The notes under the pieces are model-generated. The model made no database searches. It was not told where the DNA came from and was given only the letters and a program-made list of their open reading frames with translations. From positions 1 to 64,000 of the forward strand of contig CAMEOT010000014.1 in assembly GCA_945929965.1 (NCBI GenBank): a stretch of DNA of 64,000 nt. The letters are read 5' to 3'. The position numbers were made by a program, and so were the translations under genes. How positions within the stretch are numbered: position 1 is the first letter of the stretch; every line of letters begins with the position of its first letter. The stretch is from an uncultured Lachnospiraceae bacterium. Lineage in GTDB: Bacteria; Bacillota; Clostridia; Lachnospirales; Lachnospiraceae. This document shows positions 27,615 to 35,623 of the stretch, one piece after another.

Positions 27615-29108
27615 ATGCGGAAGAGAAAAATATGGGAAAAATTCCTCCAATGGATCCTACCAGGTGTATTGTTAGTCATCGCACTGGTCCTGAGCATATA
27701 TGACTTTAATAATAAGATGGAAATAGCAATACAGACAGTTGTGGATGATCAGGCGGAACAGATCGGACTTTATTATGCTGCCGGGGTAGAGGATAAACTG
27801 AAAGCGCTGGGAAATATGACGGATGCGGTTGCGTCGATCATGGCCGGCCGCCTGGACAGAGGTGAGGCGTTCCTGAATGAGAAGCTGGATACACTGATGA
27901 AGGCAAGTGATGCATATATGGTTGTATACTGTGCAACCAACGGCACGGGCTTTCTGAATGACAGACGGCAGATCGATATGACAGAACTGAATTACTATGA
28001 TAGTATCCTTAGTGAAACACCGCATTATCTGTTTACCAGAACGGACGGGATCAACGGACAGACGGCTTTCATCTATGTATGTCCTATTACAAATTCCGGA
28101 AATGTAAACGGATACCTGCTCAGTTATATGGAGCCGGCAGAGATGTCTGATTTATTTGAGAATTCTGTATACGGAGATAGGGCATTTTTTTCTTTGGTCG
28201 ATCGCAACGGAACCATTATGGCATGCTATGGAGCGACACAAGGAACGAAAATTTTACAAAACGATTTCTGGAATTCCTTAAAAGAGGTAGCAGAGAGTCT
28301 TGGAAGCTGGACACTGTTTGACAGACAACAGCAGAAGGGCGACAATGGGATACTGCATGTCAATGAGAACGGTGTAGGTAAGATCCTCTGTCATTTTCCC
28401 ATTGCGGACACAGCCTGGAATCTGGTGGTAGGCATCGATGAATCCTATCTGTCCAGTATTCAGCAGTCCTTCCGTGGCCCTATTGTGGATCTGATCGTCA
28501 AGATCAGCATATCGATCGCAGCAGCCCTTATTGTGATCACAGTGATCAATGTGCTGGTACGCATAAAGGTCTCGGAACACAGCAAAGTCCTGGAAGACAA
28601 GGCAGACACCGATCTGCTGACTGATCTGAACAACAAGATGGCCACAGAGCGTAAGATCCGTGAATATATGGAACAATATCCGGATAAGCAGGGGGTATTG
28701 TTCGTTCTGGATGTAGATAATTTCAAGAAGATCAATGACACCATGGGACATGCCTTTGGAGATGAAGTGCTCCGGAACCTGGCAGTGCGCCTGCAGTCCA
28801 TGTTCCGTGCAACGGACATTGTGGGTCGTACCGGTGGCGATGAGTTTATGGTATTTCTCAAGGACATCCGTGATATTACCATGATCGAACGGGAAGGGAA
28901 GAAGATCGAACAGTTTTTCCACCAGTTTGAAGTCGGAGAATATGTGAAGTATTCTGTTACGGCCAGCGTGGGAGCAGCTGTGTTCCCCAGAGACGGCAAT
29001 ACCTTTGAAAATCTGTACAAATCCGCGGATAATGCGTTATATGTGTCAAAAAGACATGGAAAAAATCAGCTTACGTTCTACAAAAAGCCGGAAAAAGAGA
29101 CAAAGTAG
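27615..29108 (+). CDS. Membrane diguanylate cyclase with extracellular sensor domain
   Basis: This 497-residue protein has an N-terminal membrane segment (WILPGVLLVIALVLSIYDF), a roughly 270-residue extracellular dCache-like region, a second membrane segment (IVDLIVKISISIAAALIVITV region, near residue 305), and a C-terminal GGDEF domain. The active-site motif is intact in GRTGGDEFMVFL. The product-inhibition I-site RxxD is present exactly five residues upstream as RATD. The domain starts with DTDLLTDLNNKMATERKI. It should make cyclic di-GMP in response to an external signal. ATG 27615 follows AAGGGG; an in-frame ATG at 27579 is less likely. Confidence 0.88.
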   Translation: MRKRKIWEKFLQWILPGVLLVIALVLSIYDFNNKMEIAIQTVVDDQAEQIGLYYAAGVEDKLKALGNMTDAVASIMAGRLDRGEAFLNEKLDTLMKASDAYMVVYCATNGTGFLNDRRQIDMTELNYYDSILSETPHYLFTRTDGINGQTAFIYVCPITNSGNVNGYLLSYMEPAEMSDLFENSVYGDRAFFSLVDRNGTIMACYGATQGTKILQNDFWNSLKEVAESLGSWTLFDRQQQKGDNGILHVNENGVGKILCHFPIADTAWNLVVGIDESYLSSIQQSFRGPIVDLIVKISISIAAALIVITVINVLVRIKVSEHSKVLEDKADTDLLTDLNNKMATERKIREYMEQYPDKQGVLFVLDVDNFKKINDTMGHAFGDEVLRNLAVRLQSMFRATDIVGRTGGDEFMVFLKDIRDITMIEREGKKIEQFFHQFEVGEYVKYSVTASVGAAVFPRDGNTFENLYKSADNALYVSKRHGKNQLTFYKKPEKETK

Positions 29109-29342
29109 AGACCTCCTTGTGGAAAATGTCCAAGAAATAGAAACAGATTTGTTCAATCTGACAAGCATTTTTAAAAAAAGAAAAGTTTATAAGCAATTCA
29201 TACAATATGATTCAAAATCTTTGTGAAATAGTGGTATGGCACATTTTCGTGAATTTCGTTATACTGATTTCAGATTCAAACGAGACATATCGTTTCACAA
29301 TGAGAGAAAGTAACATTGTAAGTATGAAAGGAGTATTTTCAA

Positions 29343-30455
29343 ATGGCAAGTTTATCTTTAAAGAATGTCTGCAAAGTATATCCTAACGGTTTTGAAGCTG
29401 TTAAGGATTTCAACCTTGAGATCGCAGATCAGGAGTTCATCATTTTCGTAGGTCCTTCCGGATGTGGTAAGTCCACCACTCTTCGTATGATCGCAGGTCT
29501 GGAAGATATCTCTTCCGGTGAACTGAAGATCGGTGACAGAGTAGTTAACGATGTAGAGCCTAAGGACAGAGATATCGCAATGGTATTCCAGAACTATGCT
29601 CTGTATCCTCATATGTCCGTATATGACAACATGGCATTTGGTCTGAAGCTGAGAAAAGTTCCCAAGGATCAGATTGACAAGATGGTTAAGGAAGCAGCTA
29701 AGATCCTGGATCTGACCCCTCTGCTTGATCGTAAGCCCAAGGCTCTGTCCGGTGGTCAGAGACAGCGTGTTGCTATGGGACGTGCAATCGTTCGTAACCC
29801 TAAGGTATTCCTGATGGATGAGCCTCTGTCCAACCTGGATGCTAAGCTGCGTGTACAGATGCGTATCGAGATCGCTAAGCTGCATCAGAGACTGGGCACC
29901 ACCATCATCTACGTTACACATGACCAGACCGAGGCTATGACCCTTGGTACCAGAATCGTTGTTATGAAGGACGGCGTTATCCAGCAGGTAGATACTCCTC
30001 AGAACCTGTATGAGAAGCCTTGCAACCTGTTCGTAGCAGGATTCATGGGATCTCCGCAGATGAACTTCTTAGATGCTACTGTTAAGGTAGAAGGCGACAT
30101 CGCTAACCTGGTAATCGCAGGCCACAGCATTCCTCTTCCTCCCGCTAAGTCCAAGAAGCTGATCGATGGCGGTTATGATGGAAAGGTTGTTACCTTTGGT
30201 ATCCGTCCTGAGGATGTATATGATTCTGAGATGTACATCGAGACCTCTCCTCAGAGCGTATTTACCTCTACCATCAAGGTTTACGAGTTACTTGGTGCAG
30301 AAGTATATCTGTACTTTGATCTTGACGAGTTCCCTATGACCGCAAGAGTAGATTCTCGTACCACTGCAAGACCCGGCGATACCGTTAAGTTCGCTCTGGA
30401 TGTTGAGAAGATTCACGTATTCGACAAAGAGACCGAGCAGGTTATTACCAACTAG
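29343..30455 (+). CDS. msmX: MsmX/UgpC-type sugar ABC transporter ATP-binding protein
   Basis: This 370-residue ATPase has Walker A GPSGCGKSTTLRM (residues 38-50), Q-loop VFQNYALYPHMS, signature LSGGQRQRVAMGRA, Walker B VFLMDEPLSNLDAKLR and switch His in YVTHDQTEAMT. A C-terminal OB/TOBE regulatory domain (about 240-370) is of the MalK/MsmX type. In Firmicutes one such ATPase energises many CUT1 sugar importers. Both sugar transporters in this window (44 kb and 62 kb) lack an ATPase gene, so this stand-alone gene is the likely common motor. The codon usage looks highly biased, which suggests strong expression. It has its own leader and a perfect terminator. Confidence 0.93.
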   Translation: MASLSLKNVCKVYPNGFEAVKDFNLEIADQEFIIFVGPSGCGKSTTLRMIAGLEDISSGELKIGDRVVNDVEPKDRDIAMVFQNYALYPHMSVYDNMAFGLKLRKVPKDQIDKMVKEAAKILDLTPLLDRKPKALSGGQRQRVAMGRAIVRNPKVFLMDEPLSNLDAKLRVQMRIEIAKLHQRLGTTIIYVTHDQTEAMTLGTRIVVMKDGVIQQVDTPQNLYEKPCNLFVAGFMGSPQMNFLDATVKVEGDIANLVIAGHSIPLPPAKSKKLIDGGYDGKVVTFGIRPEDVYDSEMYIETSPQSVFTSTIKVYELLGAEVYLYFDLDEFPMTARVDSRTTARPGDTVKFALDVEKIHVFDKETEQVITN

Positions 30456-30483
30456 TCTTAAACTCCATAAGAGATTTCAAAGT

Positions 30484-30513
30484 CCTGTCTGCAATTGCAG
30501 ACAGGGCTTTTTT
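30484..30513 (+). terminator. Terminator of msmX
   Basis: A perfect palindrome, CCTGTCTGCAATTGCAGACAGG (two 11-base halves), spans 30484-30505 and is followed by GCTTTTTT. Confidence 0.95.
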
Positions 30514-30688
30514 CTGCTTTTCGCTTGCACCGGATGCGCAAATCCTTTATACTAAGCATATGTAGGGCTTTTGACCCCGACATCATATAGCGTGATCATA
30601 GATAAAAGGCAAGACTGTCTGCAGAGGGAGCTTTTTATTCATGAGTAGAGAGGACGGATATGGAATATTACAGAAAGGCGTGGACAAT

Positions 30689-31777
30689 ATGATTACAGGC
30701 CAGATTATACAGACAAGCATTGATGAATTAAAAGCAATTACGAAAGTAGACCTCGGAGTCTATGATCTGAACGGATCTGTCGTGGCATCTACCATGGAGA
30801 GAGATGACATCATGACGGACCTGATCAGCGGATTCGCAGCATCTCCTGCGGACAGTCAGGTGATCGGAGTGCATCATCTTCTGAAGATCCGTGATGAGGC
30901 AGAACTGTTATATGTGCTGGTTGCCCGTGGGATGACAGATGACGTATATATGGTAGGCAAGATTGCAGTCAGCCAGATTCAGAACCTGGTCATTGCCTAT
31001 AAGGAACGTTTTGATCGGAACAATTTCTTCCAGAATCTGTTGTTGGACAATTTATTGTTGGTAGATATTTACAACAGAGCGAAGAAGCTTCATGTGGAAG
31101 TCAGCTGTCCGAGAGCGGTATACCTCATCGAGACCAAGGATGAGAAGGATGGTATTGTATCGGAAGTGCTTAAGAGCATGTTCTCTCCTCAGGCGGGAGA
31201 TTATGTGACTGCGGTAGACGAATCCAGCCTGATCCTGATCAAGTCGGTAGAGAATACTACAACGCCGCAGGCATTGCACGAACTGGCAGAGACTATCGTA
31301 GCAATGATGAATGCGGAAGCTCTGCTGGATGTTAAGGTGGCTTACGGTACTGTAGTACAGGAACTGAAGGATGTCTCCAAATCTTACAAGGAAGCTAAGA
31401 TGGCACTGGATGTAGGAAAGATCTTCTATGCAGAGAAGAAAGTAATTGCGTACAGCACGCTGGGCATCGGACGGCTGATCTATCAGCTACCGGTGAATCT
31501 GTGCAAGATCTTCATCGAAGAGATCTTCGGTGACAATGTACCTTGCGATTTGGACGAAGAGACATTGAATACATTGAACAAGTTCTTTGAGAACAATCTA
31601 AATGTATCGGAGACCTCTAGACAGCTGTTTGTGCATCGTAACACATTGGTGTATCGTATTGAGAAGATCCAGAAGAGCACCGGACTGGACCTGCGCAGCT
31701 TTGATGATGCATTGACCTTCAAGATCGCATTGATGGTCGTTAATTACATGAAATATCTGGATAGCCAGGAATATTAA
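30689..31777 (+). CDS. PucR/CdaR-type transcriptional regulator
   Basis: This 362-residue regulator has an N-terminal sensory region (IQTSIDELKAITKVDLGVYDLNG, PAS-like or sugar-diacid-binding-like), a middle GGDEF-like degenerate region, and the C-terminal PucR helix-turn-helix NVSETSRQLFVHRNTLVYRI near residue 315. Regulators of this type activate genes for organic acids, sugar diacids, purines or amino acids. Both ATG 30641 and ATG 30689 are possible starts. I prefer 30689 because the recognisable N-terminus begins there (MITGQIIQTSIDELKAI). It lies between msmX and a gene of unknown function. Its targets are not evident. Confidence 0.8.
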   Translation: MITGQIIQTSIDELKAITKVDLGVYDLNGSVVASTMERDDIMTDLISGFAASPADSQVIGVHHLLKIRDEAELLYVLVARGMTDDVYMVGKIAVSQIQNLVIAYKERFDRNNFFQNLLLDNLLLVDIYNRAKKLHVEVSCPRAVYLIETKDEKDGIVSEVLKSMFSPQAGDYVTAVDESSLILIKSVENTTTPQALHELAETIVAMMNAEALLDVKVAYGTVVQELKDVSKSYKEAKMALDVGKIFYAEKKVIAYSTLGIGRLIYQLPVNLCKIFIEEIFGDNVPCDLDEETLNTLNKFFENNLNVSETSRQLFVHRNTLVYRIEKIQKSTGLDLRSFDDALTFKIALMVVNYMKYLDSQEY

Positions 31778-31783
31778 GGACAA

Positions 31784-31828
31784 CCCCCTGCATAAAGATA
31801 GTTAGAATACTATATGCGGGGGGATTTT
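31784..31828 (+). terminator. Hairpin terminator overlapping the next ribosome site
   Basis: CCCCCTGCATA (31784-31794) pairs with TATGCGGGGG (from 31813), followed by ATTTTT. The G tract at 31818-31823 that completes the 3' arm is also the only ribosome-binding sequence for the gene starting at 31830, so folding would hide it. Confidence 0.8.
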
Positions 31829-31829
31829 T

Positions 31830-32735
31830 ATGCCATATCGGAAACAGATCAGCTATTTGGAATTACAGGAAAACGGGCAGCGGATCAAAACAGCGGGATT
31901 TGCAAGACTGGAAAGTCTGGAAAAAGAGGATGTTTTGACGGTGCTGCTGAATGGACAGGATATCCTGTCCGGTAAGGAGGTAACACTCTATCTGCAGCGG
32001 GAAAGCGGCGAACAGCCACTTGGTGAAATGAAATCAGATCGGGGAGAAGTTTCCGGTGAAATGCGGATTCCGGGGAAAAAGGAGCGGGAGCCGATATTGG
32101 GAGTACGTATTCCACTGGAAGAAAATATTGAGATCATAGGACAGTTTGTGAAAGGGGGTGTCGCGAAAAAAGCTTCCACACCGGAGACGGACAGACAACC
32201 CTGGGAACAGACCAAAAAAGCGGCAGAAACCGTAGTGGCAAACGGGGAAACGGACTGTGTACCGGGAATGCAGAAGCTCAGTGAATTTCGAAATAGCAGA
32301 GATATTGAAAAGCCCGACAGTCTTGTTCCATCGCAGGCGGCTCGAATCTCAAAAAGATCCGTAACGGAAAATACTCTGCACATGAAGGATACCAAATGGG
32401 AGCAGTTAAGCAGTATTTACCCACACATTCATCCCTTCCGGGATGCCAGGGAATTTCTCTCCGTGGGGCCGGAGGATTTTGTAGTGTTGCGGGAGCGCTA
32501 CTATCAGATGACCCATAACAGCTTTTTACTGCACGGCTATTATAATTACAGACATTTACTGCTAATGCGGCAGGAGCACTCTGGTGAGGTAAAATATTAC
32601 ATAGGGGTTCCGGGGAATTTTTATGAGAGGGAAAAACAGGTCGCCGGAATGTTCGGCTTTGAAAGCTTTGAAGGTGCCAGGGAACCGGCATGGGACGGGG
32701 ATTTCGGATATTATTTGATCTCGGTGGAACTGTGA
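31830..32735 (+). CDS. Lachnospiraceae-specific protein, DUF6128-like C-terminus
   Basis: This 301-residue soluble protein has three parts. The N-terminal beta-rich domain (about 1-110, ISYLELQENGQRIKTAGFAR to EENIEIIGQFVKGG) is followed by a low-complexity polar linker (about 110-185) and a conserved C-terminal domain (about 188-301). The C-terminal domain contains LSSIYPHIHPFRDAREFLSV, NSFLLHGYYNYRHLLL and YYIGVPGNFYEREKQVAGMF. The last part resembles a domain of unknown function seen in Lachnospiraceae, which I recall as DUF6128. No catalytic motif or signal peptide is seen. Its ribosome site is inside a terminator-like hairpin. It ends 5 bases from the convergent PflX-like gene. Function unknown. 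Confidence 0.7.
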   Translation: MPYRKQISYLELQENGQRIKTAGFARLESLEKEDVLTVLLNGQDILSGKEVTLYLQRESGEQPLGEMKSDRGEVSGEMRIPGKKEREPILGVRIPLEENIEIIGQFVKGGVAKKASTPETDRQPWEQTKKAAETVVANGETDCVPGMQKLSEFRNSRDIEKPDSLVPSQAARISKRSVTENTLHMKDTKWEQLSSIYPHIHPFRDAREFLSVGPEDFVVLRERYYQMTHNSFLLHGYYNYRHLLLMRQEHSGEVKYYIGVPGNFYEREKQVAGMFGFESFEGAREPAWDGDFGYYLISVEL

Positions 32736-32740
32736 GAGGA

Positions 32741-33691
32741 TCACAGTCCCCGCTCATCAAATTCCGGAATGAAACTTTCACTGGCGGCAGAGCCTTCCTG
32801 GCGAAATCCCTGCTCGATGCCGATCCGCTTTGCAAATCGCAGTACACGGTCATATTCTTCCGGTGTCACGGTGCGATTCAATGCTTCGATATCTGCTACC
32901 TGCGACAGCGGTGTATACTGATTCATGATGCTGATATAGATGTGATCCCCGTAGGTCTCGTGGAGATAGCGCAGGATCTTTTTAGAGTCCTTTGTCTGTC
33001 CCGGAAGCAGCAGATGGCGGACAATAACTCCCCGCTGCATCAGACCGGTATCCGCGCAGATGACAGGATCCCCTACCTGCCGGTACATTTCCGCAATGGC
33101 AGCACAAGCGATCTCAAAGTAATCCGGAGCATGAGAATAAGCAGCGGATAATTCCGCAGACAGATATTTCAGGTCTGGGAGATAGATATCCACAAGCCCC
33201 TCCAAGTGCCGTAGTGCATCCACCGATTCGTAACTTCCGGTATTATATACAATAGGAAGATGAAGCCCCCGGCATTTTGCCTGTTCTAAAGCAATGGCAA
33301 TCTGCGGCAGAAAATGGGTGGGAGTTACCAGATTGATATTATTTGCGCCCTGCTCTTGTAGATTCAGAAAAATCTCCACCAGATGCTTGGCGGTGATCAC
33401 GCGACCTGCTTTTCCCAGGGCAATATTATGATTCTGACAGAACACACAGCGCAGATTACAGCCGGAGAAAAAGACGGTTCCGGAGCCGGAAGTACCGGAA
33501 ATACAGGGCTCCTCCCAATAATGCAGGGAGGCTCTCGCTGCCATGAGCTCGGCGGTCTGCCCACAGTACCCGGTCTGCCCGGCGAGACGGTTAACATGGC
33601 AGGCACGTGGACAAAGCACACAGTCGGACATGACATCACGGAGCCAAACGTCAGCGTTATTATTCGAAAAAGCAGTAGTTTCTGAAGCCAT
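32741..33691 (-). CDS. PflX-like radical SAM protein
   Basis: This 316-residue radical SAM protein has the cluster motif SGCNLRCVFCQNHNI (CxxxCxxC near residue 75), preceded by an extra cysteine region CVLCPRACHVNRLAGQTGYCG (residues 21-41). That is the arrangement of the PflX/COG1313 group related to pyruvate formate-lyase activating enzymes. Later motifs are NINLVTPTHFLPQIA, PIVYNTGSYE, DIYLPDLKYLS and VIVRHLLLPGQTKDS. The biological substrate of this group is not established. Upstream on the same strand is the SRP RNA gene, with its terminator-like 3' end about 40 bases before the start codon. Confidence 0.85.
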   Translation of the reverse strand: MASETTAFSNNNADVWLRDVMSDCVLCPRACHVNRLAGQTGYCGQTAELMAARASLHYWEEPCISGTSGSGTVFFSGCNLRCVFCQNHNIALGKAGRVITAKHLVEIFLNLQEQGANNINLVTPTHFLPQIAIALEQAKCRGLHLPIVYNTGSYESVDALRHLEGLVDIYLPDLKYLSAELSAAYSHAPDYFEIACAAIAEMYRQVGDPVICADTGLMQRGVIVRHLLLPGQTKDSKKILRYLHETYGDHIYISIMNQYTPLSQVADIEALNRTVTPEEYDRVLRFAKRIGIEQGFRQEGSAASESFIPEFDERGL

Positions 33692-33730
33692 ATCTGTACC
33701 TCTTCCTTTTATGCATAGCTACAAATATCA

Positions 33731-33893
33731 AAACCGCATACGCCGGACCACACAGCAGCTCCACCCAGTTTCCTCACGGCACATGGAAGGTTCTACTTAG
33801 TGCTGCTTTGTTCCCAACCTGACACGGTTCGTAGATTTCCATTGCGTAAGACCGAGTTTCATCACCACTGCATGGCAACCCGACATATACGGC
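33731..33893 (-). ncRNA. ffs: Signal recognition particle RNA
   Basis: Read on the minus strand, this segment matches the S domain of Bacillus/Clostridium SRP RNA. It has the TACGCAATGG stretch, GAACCGTGTCAGGT, the apical loop GGAA, AAGCAGCACTAAGTAGAACC, and CATGTGCCG closing. The ends pair (CCGTATATGTCGG at 33880-33892 with CCGGCGTATGCGG at 33734-33746), giving one long hairpin of about 160 nt. The full Bacillus Alu domain appears reduced. The apical helix differs from the usual CCGGAAGG: here it is TGGGAACA, with pairs kept. A TTGACA/TAAACT promoter lies upstream. The product binds Ffh and targets membrane proteins. Confidence 0.92.
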
Positions 33894-33899
33894 TTTTTA

Positions 33900-33928
33900 A
33901 GTTTAGCGTGTTAATCTCTTTTTGTCAA
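33900..33928 (-). promoter_or_regulatory. Promoter of the SRP RNA gene
   Basis: Minus-strand TTGACA (33928-33923), a 17-base spacer and TAAACT (33905-33900) place the transcript start near 33893, where the terminal stem of the RNA begins. Confidence 0.85.
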
Positions 33929-34002
33929 GTCTCTTTGCCTTGATGGAAGCGTGGAACCGTGCTATTATGAAAACAAAAAACATCTGTTGTCGGAGAAAAT
34001 CA

Positions 34003-35592
34003 ATGAAGAACGATCGAAAAGGTATGACACTGCTGGGATGGATCATAGGAGCACTACTACTGATATATCTCGGGGTATTCTGTTATCTTAACCTATACAA
34101 ATATGCGCAGCATGTGGATTCGGATATTGCTGCAGAGGCGTTGCTGGCGAGGGAAATCTGGACAGAGAAGGACATTGCTCCCGATGACTGGATCTCCAGC
34201 ACGGAGCGTCGCATTATTGGTATGCCCACGGTGGCGTCTGTATTTTACGGCATGACAGGCAGCATGCAGACTGCTGTGGGCATTACCTGTATCTTGTTGG
34301 GAGCAGCGTTTCTGGGCACTTTTTACTATTTTTTAAGAAAGCTGTCACTGGGAAGACCGGCGGCAATTACGGCACTGCTTGTATTGTGCGCACTGCCGGC
34401 GAATGGATGGCGTAATGAAGGGCAGATGGTGCCGTTTGTAACATTGCTATTGTTTCTGTTTGCCGAGTATTATGTCTTTCATGGGATTTTCTTATTTTTC
34501 AGTATTTTATTTTACATGAAATTACGGGAAGAACGCAAACTCACGAAAAAGGGACTTCTTTCGTGGCTGGTTTTATTTGTAGTGGCTGTATTGTTAAACT
34601 GCGGAGGACAGCGTTGTCTTCAGGTAGTGATCCTGCCGTTGGTTGTAACAGAGGTGATAGCATTATTCCTGGAATCCGGACATTTGCGGGAGAAACTTCC
34701 CGGTGGACGTTATCTGGCGACGGAATACATTGGAAGTCTTGTGGCCGCATATTTGATATCCTGTCTGTATGGCGGCAGAGGGGATTATACAGTATATCTG
34801 CTAAATCCAAAAGAGGCGGTGGAGAAGCTGCTCTTAATCGTACCGGCGGCAATTTTGGAGAATTTCGGTCTGGCGGGCAATGCGAAGGTAGGTAGTTTTG
34901 ACTTCCTGATCCAGCTGTTTTTGTGGGCGTTTCTCATCCTGTTAGGATACGGCATCTGGTATATTTTCCGTAAAAGGTCCGATGCCTCCGACAGGGAGAA
35001 ACGGACTGTTGGAATCTTGCTGACATCAGTGGGGGTTACGGCATTTATTATCGGCATTACTTCCGCAGAAGCAGCGCACTATTACTTTTTTATGACATGG
35101 TTTGCAGCTGCGGTGATTGTGGCGGTCCTGGTGGAACATCTGACCGGAAAACAGTCTGCTTTTGCTGCTTTAATCCTGCTAGCGGTAGCGGCTTTCTCTG
35201 TATTGAATCTGAAATACACTTATTACGAAGCGGTAACGACCCGGGATAACCTGCAGGAATATCGGGAAGTGGCGGATTTCCTGACAGAAAATGATATTTC
35301 ATATGGTTATGCGGAATTCTGGGATGCGGAGAGAATCTGTCTGATCACGGATGGAGAAGTCACCATGGGACATTCTTATTCTATGGGGAACCTGGCAGGT
35401 TACTGGTGGCTTACCAGTACAAAATGGTATCCCCCCACACTTCCCACTGACATGCGGACCGCTTATGTGGTGCGGATAGATATGCAGGAAGCCTTTGAAC
35501 AGCAGTTCCCGGAGGGCGAAGCCCCCACGTTGGAATATCAAAATGAAAAACTGGTGGTATACATAGGCAATCGGAATTATGTGAATTTGTAG
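34003..35592 (+). CDS. Polytopic membrane protein, possible GT-C-type glycosyltransferase
   Basis: This 529-residue protein has about twelve hydrophobic segments. A large first extracytoplasmic loop (HVDSDIAAEALLAREIWTEKD, near residues 31-55) contains acidic residues where GT-C enzymes carry their catalytic Asp. The C-terminal part is a soluble-looking domain (EYREVADFLTENDISYGYAEFWDAER). This is the layout of lipid-linked-sugar-dependent glycosyltransferases, but I cannot name a family with certainty. GGAG at 33992-33995 selects ATG 34003; an upstream TTG frame runs from 33922. The next gene, 32 bases after the stop, has the same architecture. Confidence 0.6.
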   Translation: MKNDRKGMTLLGWIIGALLLIYLGVFCYLNLYKYAQHVDSDIAAEALLAREIWTEKDIAPDDWISSTERRIIGMPTVASVFYGMTGSMQTAVGITCILLGAAFLGTFYYFLRKLSLGRPAAITALLVLCALPANGWRNEGQMVPFVTLLLFLFAEYYVFHGIFLFFSILFYMKLREERKLTKKGLLSWLVLFVVAVLLNCGGQRCLQVVILPLVVTEVIALFLESGHLREKLPGGRYLATEYIGSLVAAYLISCLYGGRGDYTVYLLNPKEAVEKLLLIVPAAILENFGLAGNAKVGSFDFLIQLFLWAFLILLGYGIWYIFRKRSDASDREKRTVGILLTSVGVTAFIIGITSAEAAHYYFFMTWFAAAVIVAVLVEHLTGKQSAFAALILLAVAAFSVLNLKYTYYEAVTTRDNLQEYREVADFLTENDISYGYAEFWDAERICLITDGEVTMGHSYSMGNLAGYWWLTSTKWYPPTLPTDMRTAYVVRIDMQEAFEQQFPEGEAPTLEYQNEKLVVYIGNRNYVNL

Positions 35593-35623
35593 AAGATAAC
35601 CGCTTCGAAAAGGATACAAAGCG

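Noticed and set aside
29237-29265. Sigma-54 promoter (TGGCAC) before msmX
   Set aside because: The required GC of the -12 element is missing at the right distance. A TATACT -10 box downstream is the better, though still weak, candidate.
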